In this document: positions 15,627 to 22,460 of the stretch, piece after piece | Position numbering within the stretch: position 1 is the first letter of the stretch | Layout of the letters: every line of letters starts with the position of its first letter | Assembly: GCA_002358575.1 (NCBI GenBank) | Contig: DEPD01000092.1 | Location: forward strand, 1-31,521 | Direction of reading: 5' to 3' | Source: Lachnospiraceae bacterium UBA3401 | GTDB lineage: Bacteria > Bacillota > Clostridia > Lachnospirales > Lachnospiraceae | DNA: 31,521 bases | Translations under genes and position numbers: made by a program | The notes under the pieces: model-generated | Database searches by the model: none | Told to the model about the DNA's origin: nothing | What the model saw: the letters and a program-made list of their open reading frames with translations, nothing else

Positions 15627-16835
15627 AGGGTGTGATTGTGGTGTACTTTCCAAGAAAATGCTTTGATAAGCCATTTTTTCAAAATCATAGTTGTATTTTT
15701 TTCTTGCGCGGGCAAAATTTTTTCCGTGTAGGTCTGCTTTCTGTTCCATATATTTGCTTAGCGCCAATGTAAAAACAAATCCTGTATTTTCAGGGTCTAG
15801 TTGTGGAATGGAAAGCTTGACCTTTTGAACACCATTTTGGTGAAGCAGAGTAAAATAACACCACCATGCTAAAAAATTGCACATATTTTCAATTGTATTC
15901 GCGGCGGGTTCATTATTAAGGTCAATTCGTGTTATTTCAAGATCATTTTCTAAACCGTCAAAATTTCCTTCCCAAGCGCTCAACAACCGTTCTAATGTAT
16001 AAAAATTTCTATTCCATCGTGCTTCGCGCGGTAGTTTCACCCAGTAAGTATCATAAAAATACCAGAATAGTTTAACCTTTCCTAAGTGCACACATTCCGC
16101 TAATACAGCGGAATACATTTTCTGTGGTTCAGATGCACTGCAAATGCGATAACACCAATGAAACCGCTTTGGAATATTCCTATGAATGAAATTGAGCATC
16201 AGTTCTTCTGCCTGTTCCTTTTGGTCGGTGTGCAGCAGATAGAATAAATATGCAAAATGGTTGCATACATAACAGCGATTGGGATTTCCGCTGTACTTTA
16301 GGAAACCTTGCGCTGCTTTTTCTGCGCGCTTGGTATCGCGATAGAGCAAAGATAAATATAATTCTGAAATATAATACAAATCAATATCAATGTTATATTT
16401 GAACACAAGTTTAGAAAAGTTCTGCATAAAAAGTTCCATTTTGCAATCATCAATCGGAGCATACCAATAATAAGCATAATAAATTTCATCATAGATAAAG
16501 ATAAGAATACTGCACATTTTGGTGTCTGGAACGATTGTGCCTTCAAGATAGGGTTGGCTGTCTTTGTAGTATAGTTCTGCGTATTTTACAATTTCTCGAT
16601 AGTTGCAATTATATTTATCTAAGGACATCAAATAGTACATTGTGTAAAAATAAAGATACCATTCCTCTGCTTGTCTGGCAAGCGGCAGAATTTTCTTAAA
16701 TAAACCAGAAAAAATAGAATAATTCAATGTGTGCATATCTGAGTTTTCTCTAGTTGATTCCCTTGCTCTATGTACTAGTGTGGCGAGTTTATTTGATTTT
16801 AGTGCATCTATGTCAATCATTCCATATAATGCCAT
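15621..16835 (-). CDS. Hypothetical helical-repeat (TPR-like) protein
   Basis: I do not recognise this 404-residue protein. It has no signal peptide and no membrane segment and is built of short amphipathic helices rich in Tyr, Trp, Phe and Leu (for example WYLYFYTMYYLMSLDKYNCN). The regular spacing of aromatic residues and stretches such as YISELYLSLLYRDTKRAEKA resembles TPR-like or Rap/PlcR-like helical repeats, but no helix-turn-helix is visible. AGGAGG lies six bases before the ATG and a good promoter lies upstream, so it is a real gene. It overlaps the end of the MATE gene by six bases, tail to tail. A scaffold or peptide-sensing role would be a guess. Confidence 0.75.
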   Translation of the reverse strand: MALYGMIDIDALKSNKLATLVHRARESTRENSDMHTLNYSIFSGLFKKILPLARQAEEWYLYFYTMYYLMSLDKYNCNYREIVKYAELYYKDSQPYLEGTIVPDTKMCSILIFIYDEIYYAYYWYAPIDDCKMELFMQNFSKLVFKYNIDIDLYYISELYLSLLYRDTKRAEKAAQGFLKYSGNPNRCYVCNHFAYLFYLLHTDQKEQAEELMLNFIHRNIPKRFHWCYRICSASEPQKMYSAVLAECVHLGKVKLFWYFYDTYWVKLPREARWNRNFYTLERLLSAWEGNFDGLENDLEITRIDLNNEPAANTIENMCNFLAWWCYFTLLHQNGVQKVKLSIPQLDPENTGFVFTLALSKYMEQKADLHGKNFARARKKYNYDFEKMAYQSIFLESTPQSHPL

Positions 16836-16921
16836 ACTGCAACCTCCTGATATTGTTTATATATTTGAATCATTCTTTATCACAAAAGTAGTGAAATTTG
16901 TGTGCTAAATTAATTATAGCT

Positions 16922-16950
16922 ATTGTATCATGGTTGTTGTGATGAGACAA
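16922..16950 (-). promoter_or_regulatory. Sigma-A promoter of the helical-repeat protein gene
   Basis: On the minus strand TTGTCT (16950-16945), 17 bases, TACAAT (16927-16922). It lies about 87 bases before the start at 16835. Confidence 0.55.
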
Positions 16951-16956
16951 GATACC

Positions 16957-17107
16957 AACCTTTTGTTGTAATTACGGTTACAACAAAAGGTTACTTCTCC
17001 CCCGTACTATGACTTGCTGCATGGAGTCGGAGCCAGTGCCAAAATGCCATAAAGCAAGTATTTTGGCGCACGATTTTCACTATGTTGACAGACGAGTGAA
17101 TTGTAAC
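16957..17107. repeat. Multi-hairpin intergenic element, copy C
   Basis: It occupies the middle of the 399-base gap between divergent genes. The first hairpin has 15-base perfect arms (AACCTTTTGTTGTAA 16957-16971 with 16978-16992) and a six-base loop. A second has GTGCCAAAAT (17036-17045) with ATTTTGGCGC (17060-17069), including one wobble pair. A third has TTCACT with AGTGAA (about 17076-17100). It ends TTGTAAC (17101-17107), complementary to GTTACAA (16977-16983). Length (151 bases) and plan match copy A at 2690-2840, but little primary sequence is shared, so kinship is less sure than for copies A and B. Confidence 0.5.
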
Positions 17108-17120
17108 TAATATAACTTAC

Positions 17121-17138
17121 TTATTATAAAAATAATAA
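17121..17138 (+). promoter_or_regulatory. Upstream operator-like palindrome of the NAD operon
   Basis: TTATTAT (17121-17127), AAAA, ATAATAA (17132-17138), just upstream of the -35 element. It shares its core with the palindrome at 17175-17197. AT-rich sequence lowers its weight, but the repeated match is notable. Confidence 0.4.
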
Positions 17139-17145
17139 AAAGAAA

Positions 17146-17174
17146 TTGACAATTACCAATAAATATGTTAAAAT
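17146..17174 (+). promoter_or_regulatory. Strong sigma-A promoter of the NAD operon
   Basis: Consensus TTGACA (17146-17151), 17 bases, TAAAAT (17169-17174), about 60 bases before the nicotinamidase start. It is the best promoter in the window. It is flanked on both sides by related palindromes, which suggests tight repression. Confidence 0.75.
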
Positions 17175-17197
17175 CTTATTATTAAAACAATAATAAG
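17175..17197 (+). promoter_or_regulatory. Operator-like palindrome at the transcription start of the NAD operon
   Basis: CTTATTATT (17175-17183), loop AAAAC, AATAATAAG (17189-17197): nine-base perfect arms directly after the -10 element. A protein bound here would block transcription. The last gene of the operon encodes an NrtR-type regulator, the obvious candidate ligand of this site. Confidence 0.55.
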
Positions 17198-17234
17198 AAA
17201 AACAGCGATTTCATTAGAAAGGAGTGGTATTCGT

Positions 17235-17750
17235 ATGAAAAAAGTTTTAGTAGTTGTGGATATGCAGAAGGATTTTATTAATGGTGTGCTGGGAACAAAA
17301 GAGGCAGAAGCAATTGTAGATTCTGTGGTGGAGACGGTCAAGTGCTTTGAAGGGGAAGTGATTTTTACAAGGGACACGCACGCAGAAAATTATCTGGAGA
17401 CACAGGAAGGCAAGAATTTACCTGTTCCGCATTGTATTAAGGGAACAGATGGCTGGAAACTTGACAGAAAGCTGGAATGTCTCAGGGCGGATACTATGAA
17501 AATTTTTGATAAACCGACATTTGGCTCTATGGCACTTGCGGACTATTTAAAGGCGGAGAAGGAACTGGAAAGTGTTACATTAATTGGGCTTTGCACTGAC
17601 ATCTGTGTCATATCCAATGCGCTTTTAATTAAGGCGGCGCTGCCAGAAACAGAAATTCGGGTGATAGAAAAGTGCTGTGCTGGTGTGACACCACAGAGTC
17701 ATAAAAATGCATTGGAAGCAATGAGGATGTGTCAGATAAAGATTGTATAG
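17235..17750 (+). CDS. pncA: Nicotinamidase (cysteine hydrolase family)
   Basis: Deamidates nicotinamide to nicotinate in NAD+ salvage. The 171-residue isochorismatase-fold protein has the catalytic triad Asp9 (VVDMQKDF), Lys93 (FDKPTFGS) and Cys124 (LCTDICVISN), with the cis-peptide region just before the cysteine. Metal and substrate motifs TRDTHAENY and LPVPHCIKGTDGW are typical of nicotinamidases rather than of other cysteine hydrolases. GAAAGGAGTGG precedes the ATG. It is the first gene of a six-gene NAD operon and ends 26 bases before the next gene. No nicotinate phosphoribosyltransferase is in the window, so its product must feed a gene elsewhere. Confidence 0.93.
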   Translation: MKKVLVVVDMQKDFINGVLGTKEAEAIVDSVVETVKCFEGEVIFTRDTHAENYLETQEGKNLPVPHCIKGTDGWKLDRKLECLRADTMKIFDKPTFGSMALADYLKAEKELESVTLIGLCTDICVISNALLIKAALPETEIRVIEKCCAGVTPQSHKNALEAMRMCQIKIV

Positions 17751-17776
17751 ACAAATATGTAGAGTGGGAGATTAAA

Positions 17777-18598
17777 ATGATAAGAATAAATAACAAAAAA
17801 GTTGATATCAATCATTTTCCAGACGGAACTCTTTTATTAAAAGAAGCGCTTACAAATACAACGGATATTGAGTACAGGAACACAGAAATTGAAATAAAGT
17901 GGAATTATGAGAACAATGAGGAATTAATTGCGGTCTATTTTCTCACAAAACATCTTCAAGGGGCAGGCTGGCGCAGAATAATACTCAATATGCCTTATAT
18001 TCCAAATGCAAGGCAGGACAGAGTAAAAAATTCAGAAGATGTGTTTACGCTCAAATATTTTGCGGAGCTTATTAACAGTCTTGAATTTACAGAGGTAAGA
18101 GTGCTTGACGCACACTCCAATGTCAGTCTCGCCTTGCTTGACCATGTAAAGCAGTCTACACCGCAGCAATACATTGAGCGCGTGATTGCGGAAATTGAAC
18201 AGGATGCGGGCAAAAAGCCGCTTATGTTTTATCCTGATGAGGGCGCTGGAAAGCGGTATAGCGGTATGGTAGCACTACCATATTGCTTTGGATTGAAACA
18301 GCGCGATTGGAGTACAGGAGAGATTACAGGGCTTTCGGCTGCGGGTGAAACAGAGCGAATTGCAGGAAGTGATGTGTTGATAGTTGATGATATTTGTTCT
18401 TATGGAGGAACGTTTATTCGGTCGGCAGAGATACTGACAGCGCTGGGAGCTGAAAATCTTTATTTATTTGTAAGCCACTGTGAAGACTCTGCGCTGAAAG
18501 GGAAATTGTGTACTTGCGGATACTTCAAACGGATCTATACGACAGATAGTATTTTTAAGGAGCAAGAAAACTGCAATATTACGGTGTTTTCAGTGTAG
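17777..18598 (+). CDS. Divergent PRPP-synthetase-like protein, possible ADP-ribose pyrophosphokinase (Adps-like)
   Basis: A 273-residue protein of the ribose-phosphate pyrophosphokinase fold, shorter than housekeeping Prs (about 315). Shared with Prs are FPDGT near the N-terminus, the ATP-site motif PNARQDRV, DAHSN with the conserved His, PDEGAG, and the catalytic-loop pair Lys174-x-Arg176 (KQR). The sugar-phosphate loop, usually DDxxDTAGT in Prs, reads DDICSYGGT (204-212), so the substrate end has changed while the pyrophosphate-transfer end is kept. It sits directly before a Nampt-like gene. In the phage NARP1 pathway such a Prs-like partner (Adps) converts ADP-ribose to its pyrophosphate. 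That role fits here but is inferred; an operon-dedicated PRPP synthetase is the alternative. The ATG at 17777 follows GTGGGAG. Confidence 0.83.
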   Translation: MIRINNKKVDINHFPDGTLLLKEALTNTTDIEYRNTEIEIKWNYENNEELIAVYFLTKHLQGAGWRRIILNMPYIPNARQDRVKNSEDVFTLKYFAELINSLEFTEVRVLDAHSNVSLALLDHVKQSTPQQYIERVIAEIEQDAGKKPLMFYPDEGAGKRYSGMVALPYCFGLKQRDWSTGEITGLSAAGETERIAGSDVLIVDDICSYGGTFIRSAEILTALGAENLYLFVSHCEDSALKGKLCTCGYFKRIYTTDSIFKEQENCNITVFSV

Positions 18599-18649
18599 AA
18601 AAAGGTTGTTTTAAATCTGCTGTAAAAGGAGATATGAGGAGGTGTTATT

Positions 18650-20143
18650 ATGAGGAAAACAAACCCAATGCTTTTCATAGATTTTTATAAGGCAGTGCAC
18701 TCTGATATGCTGCCAGAAAAGATAGAAAAATCTGTCTCGTATTTTACGCCGCGCATGAGCAGGGTTAAAATGTGGGATACTGTAGTGATGTTTGGACTGC
18801 AGGCGTTTATCAAGACATATTTAATGGACTATTTTAAGGAAGAATTTTTTGACAGGAAACTTGACGAGGTGGTTGGGGAATATGATAGAGTGTTGGGGGC
18901 TGCTCTGGGCAAAGGCGCGTATAAAAGCGAAAAAATAGTAAAGCTTCACAAACTTGGTTATCTTCCAATTGAAATTAAAGCGCTCCTAGAAGGAACAAGA
19001 GTTCCGATACATGTACCAATGTTTGAGATTAGCAACACGCATCCAGAGTTTGCATGGCTTCCACAAGCATTGGAATCCCTGATTAGCGCGGAGATGTGGC
19101 ACCCAATGATTAGTGCGACAGTTGGGGCATCTTATAGAGATATTGTTGAGAAATATTATCAAATTTCAGTGGAAGACAGTATTCCAAAAGAGAGGGCACT
19201 GGGAGATTTTTCCTTTCGGGGACAAGAGAGCCTGCAGTCTGCGGTTAAATCCAGTGCAGGATGGTGTCTTTCTTTTTATAATACTGCGACGGTTCCTGTA
19301 ATTCCATTTCTTGAGGAGATGTATTGCTGTGATTGCGCAAAAGAGCCAGTTGCATATGGTGCTGTCAGCACAGAGCACTCTGTTATGTGCAGCAACTATG
19401 CAGTTGATGGGGATGAGATTACACTGTTGCGCAGACTGCTCACAGAGATTTATCCCAATACAAGTTTTTCGGCGGTTCTTGATTCGTATGATTACTGGAA
19501 TGTAATTGACAATATTCTTCCACAGCTAAAAAAGGAAATATTAGCCCACAATGGCTGTATGTTAATGCGCGGCGACAGCGGGGACTGCGTGGAAGTTGTG
19601 ACAAAAACCGTATTTAAATTATGGGATATTTTTGGCGGAATCGTAAACGCTAAGGGATATAAGGTACTAGATCCGCATGTAAAGGCTATATATGGCGATA
19701 GTATTACAATACAGCGCTGTGAAACAATTTATAAGATTTTGATTGAAAATGGTTTTGCGTGCAACAATGTATCGCTTGGAGTGGGCAGTTTTAGCATGCA
19801 GTGTATTGAGGAAGAAGGAATGCTTAAACCATTTACAAGAGATACCTTTAGCGCTTGTATTAAGGCAACATACTGTGAGGTGGCAGGAAAACCGATTTCG
19901 ATTTTTAAGGACCCAAAAGAGGGCGCATTTAAGAAAAGCCAGAAAGGAATCTGTCGCGTATTTCGCGATGCAGAAGGAAAGATAGCATTTCAAGACGGTT
20001 ATACTATGGAATCTGTTTTGGGGCAGGAAAATTTACTGGAAACAGTCTTTAAAGATGGAACACTTGTACGAGAACAGTCGCTTGCGGAAATTAGAGAGAG
20101 ACTTTATAATAAAAACGGTGGAGGTACAAATGATACTATTTAG
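18650..20143 (+). CDS. nadV: Nicotinamide phosphoribosyltransferase family protein (NadV/Nampt; Namat-like alternative)
   Basis: Joins nicotinamide to a pyrophosphorylated sugar; in the classical family the product is NMN. The 497-residue protein has the type II phosphoribosyltransferase layout: DFYKAVHSDMLP at the start, GDFSFRGQES near 185, the catalytic His243 in STEHSVM, DSYDYWN, Arg307 and Asp309 in RGDSGD, KGYKVLDPHVKAIYGDSI, SLGVGSFSMQ and TRDTFSACIKATYCEV. GGAGGTGTTATT precedes the ATG. It starts 51 bases after the Prs-like gene and its end overlaps the next gene by 14 bases. If the Prs-like partner makes ADP-ribose pyrophosphate, this enzyme would form NAD+ directly (Namat). I cannot separate the two activities from the sequence. 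No NMN adenylyltransferase is seen in the window. Confidence 0.92.
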   Translation: MRKTNPMLFIDFYKAVHSDMLPEKIEKSVSYFTPRMSRVKMWDTVVMFGLQAFIKTYLMDYFKEEFFDRKLDEVVGEYDRVLGAALGKGAYKSEKIVKLHKLGYLPIEIKALLEGTRVPIHVPMFEISNTHPEFAWLPQALESLISAEMWHPMISATVGASYRDIVEKYYQISVEDSIPKERALGDFSFRGQESLQSAVKSSAGWCLSFYNTATVPVIPFLEEMYCCDCAKEPVAYGAVSTEHSVMCSNYAVDGDEITLLRRLLTEIYPNTSFSAVLDSYDYWNVIDNILPQLKKEILAHNGCMLMRGDSGDCVEVVTKTVFKLWDIFGGIVNAKGYKVLDPHVKAIYGDSITIQRCETIYKILIENGFACNNVSLGVGSFSMQCIEEEGMLKPFTRDTFSACIKATYCEVAGKPISIFKDPKEGAFKKSQKGICRVFRDAEGKIAFQDGYTMESVLGQENLLETVFKDGTLVREQSLAEIRERLYNKNGGGTNDTI

Positions 20144-20468
20144 ACCTGTGGGTACAAAAGAGCTGGAATTGATTGCGGAGAGTGGTTACAAAAAATATCC
20201 GCCAAGACTGCCAGAACAGCCGATTTTTTATCCAGTATTAAATGAAAAGTACGCGGTTGAGATTGCATCACAGTGGAATGTAACATATAATGAGGACCAT
20301 AAGGGATATGTAACAAGGTTTGAAATAGAAGATGCTTACGCTGCACAGTTTGAAGTGCATGTGGTTGGCAGCAGTTATCATAAGGAATTATGGATTCCTT
20401 CAGAAGAGCTTGACATTTTTAATCAGTACATTATAGGATATATACAAGTGATCAGTGAATTTTCGTGA
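20130..20468 (+). CDS. Small conserved protein of the type annotated 'ADP-ribosylation/crystallin J1'
   Basis: A 112-residue cytoplasmic protein beginning MILFRPVGTKELELIAESG and ending FNQYIIGYIQVISEFS. The pattern RPVGxKELxLIxxSG, PPRLPxQPIFYPVLN and ELWxPxEELxxFN is one I associate with small bacterial proteins carried in databases as ADP-ribosylation/crystallin J1. They have no proven activity that I know of and are far shorter than true ADP-ribosylglycohydrolases. GGTGGAGG five bases before the ATG at 20130 sets the start; an upstream in-frame ATG at 20055 lies inside nadV and has no ribosome site. The 14-base overlap with nadV argues for coupled translation. Its place inside a NAD operon supports a role with NAD+ or ADP-ribose. 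Confidence 0.8.
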   Translation: MILFRPVGTKELELIAESGYKKYPPRLPEQPIFYPVLNEKYAVEIASQWNVTYNEDHKGYVTRFEIEDAYAAQFEVHVVGSSYHKELWIPSEELDIFNQYIIGYIQVISEFS

Positions 20469-20486
20469 ATAGAAATGAGGAATCAT

Positions 20487-22442
20487 ATGAAAAACGCATT
20501 AAATTTATTTCGGACGGCGGCTGTTGTACCGCGTGTTCATATTGGAAATGTTACAAAAAATTGCAAGGAAATTATGAAGGCATATGACAGTCTGGCCAAA
20601 CAAGTGGACTTGATTGTGACACCAGAACTTTCTATGACAGGTTATACCTGTGCGGATTTGTTTAACAATCGGAATTTGCTTGAGATGGCGCGCAGAGGAT
20701 TGTATGAATTGGTTGCGTACACGAAAAAGTACGAAGAACACGGGGCGGCGTTGGTGGTTGGTGTTCCATTAGAAAAAGAGAATGAATTGTTTAACTGTGC
20801 AGCACTGATACAGAACGGGAGTTTGATTGCTCTGATTCCAAAAACCTATCTGCCAAACTATGGTGAATTTTATGAAAAAAGATGGTTTAGTGCGGGAGAA
20901 CAGGAGGCGCAGGCACTGGAACTAAACTGCGGCGAAAATTGGATACAGACTATTTTTGGCAACAATATTCTTGTTGAAATCGGCACACACAAAAAGGTTT
21001 GCATTGGCATTGAGCTCTGTGAGGACGCATGGGCGCCTATTTCACCTGGCCGGATTTTAGCGCTGAAAGGAGCAGAGATTATCGTCAATCTCTCTGCGTC
21101 CAACGAGGTGATCGGCAAAGCGCAATATCGGAAAAATATGCTGGGTGCGGCTTCTGCTGGCTGTATTTGCGGCTATGTCTATGTGTCGGCTGGAATGTAC
21201 GAATCGACATCAGATCTTGTGTTTAGCGGTCACACGCTTATGTATGAGAATGGAAAGCTTATTGGGGAAGGGAAACCTTTTTGTGATACAGTGCTTGTCA
21301 AGGATTTTAACTTGACAAAAATTAGACATGACAGGGTTGCGAACAAGACTTATTCTGGCTGTAAAAATAGTTTTTCGCAGCGCATATATAAAACAGTAGC
21401 GTGTCAAAAACCGATTGTTGAAAAGGAAGATCTGTTGGGGCGCGTGTCCATCACGCCGTTTGTGCCGTCCCAAAACCGCAGAGAGAGAAGTCTTGAGATT
21501 TTCCAAATGCAAGTGACTGCACTGCAAAGACGCATTGAAGCGACAAAGAGTAAATGTATTGTGGTGGGCGTTTCGGGTGGTCTTGACTCGACGCTCGCAT
21601 TGTTAGTGTCAGCGCAGGCAGTGAAAAATTTGGGGCTTGCGTCAGAGACTGTGATTGGGATTACTATGCCCGGATTTGGCACAACCAGCCGGACCAAAAA
21701 TAATTCTATGGAGTTGATGCAATATCTTGGCTGCACCAGAAAGGAAATCAGCATTGCCGAGTCTGTCAGGCAGCATTTTCAGGATATTGGACAGGATGAA
21801 GCAGTGCGCGATATCACCTATGAAAACTGCCAGGCAAGGGAGCGCACACAGATTTTAATGGATGTGGCAAACAAAGAGGGCGGTTTTGTCGTTGGTACAG
21901 GGGATTTATCAGAGCTTGCGCTTGGCTGGTGTACCTACAATGGGGATCATATGAGTATGTACGCTGTCAATACAAGTGTTCCTAAGACATTGGTGCGCAC
22001 GCTGGTCTATGAAGTTGGTCATTATATGGACGAAAACGGTTTTGCGGGAATGAAAACCGTAATAGAGGATATTATTAACACGCCGGTCAGTCCAGAACTG
22101 CTGCCGCCAAATGCTGACGGAACGATTGCGCAGAAGACAGAGGAAACAGTTGGCTCTTATATTTTGCATGATTTTTTCCTGTACTATACATTGCGTTATG
22201 GCATGGCACCCGCCGAAATATTTGCGCTTTGCCATGAGGCAGTCCGTCAGAATAACGAATATCAGTTCAGTGATGCGGAAATTCAAAAGTGGCTGAATGT
22301 ATTTTATAAACGGTTTTTCCAGCAGCAATTTAAGCGCAACTGTATGCCAGATGGCGTGAAAGTTGGATCGGTTTCCGTCAGCCCGCGCGGAGATTTGCGG
22401 CTTCCCGCAGAAATTGAACCAGAGGAATTTATGGAATATTGA
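20487..22442 (+). CDS. nadE: Glutamine-dependent NAD+ synthetase
   Basis: Converts nicotinate adenine dinucleotide to NAD+ with ATP, using ammonia from glutamine. The 651-residue protein is the two-domain form. An N-terminal nitrilase-type glutaminase (about 1-290) has Glu in TPELSMTGY and Cys in GIELCEDAW, with the catalytic Lys in IPKTYLPNY. The C-terminal synthetase has the ATP pyrophosphatase loop VSGGLDSTLALLV near residue 367 and GTGDLSELALGW further on. An in-frame ATG at 20475 exists, but GAGG six bases before the ATG at 20487 fits better. It is 18 bases after the small protein gene. It acts on the deamidated branch, fitting the nicotinamidase at the front of the operon. Confidence 0.96.
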   Translation: MKNALNLFRTAAVVPRVHIGNVTKNCKEIMKAYDSLAKQVDLIVTPELSMTGYTCADLFNNRNLLEMARRGLYELVAYTKKYEEHGAALVVGVPLEKENELFNCAALIQNGSLIALIPKTYLPNYGEFYEKRWFSAGEQEAQALELNCGENWIQTIFGNNILVEIGTHKKVCIGIELCEDAWAPISPGRILALKGAEIIVNLSASNEVIGKAQYRKNMLGAASAGCICGYVYVSAGMYESTSDLVFSGHTLMYENGKLIGEGKPFCDTVLVKDFNLTKIRHDRVANKTYSGCKNSFSQRIYKTVACQKPIVEKEDLLGRVSITPFVPSQNRRERSLEIFQMQVTALQRRIEATKSKCIVVGVSGGLDSTLALLVSAQAVKNLGLASETVIGITMPGFGTTSRTKNNSMELMQYLGCTRKEISIAESVRQHFQDIGQDEAVRDITYENCQARERTQILMDVANKEGGFVVGTGDLSELALGWCTYNGDHMSMYAVNTSVPKTLVRTLVYEVGHYMDENGFAGMKTVIEDIINTPVSPELLPPNADGTIAQKTEETVGSYILHDFFLYYTLRYGMAPAEIFALCHEAVRQNNEYQFSDAEIQKWLNVFYKRFFQQQFKRNCMPDGVKVGSVSVSPRGDLRLPAEIEPEEFMEY

Positions 22443-22460
22443 TGATAGGAATGGAAAACA

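Noticed and set aside
16957..17107. NAD-sensing riboswitch upstream of the NAD operon
   Set aside because: The element ends about 40 bases before the promoter -35 box, so it would not be in the operon's transcript; its layout also resembles the dispersed elements elsewhere.
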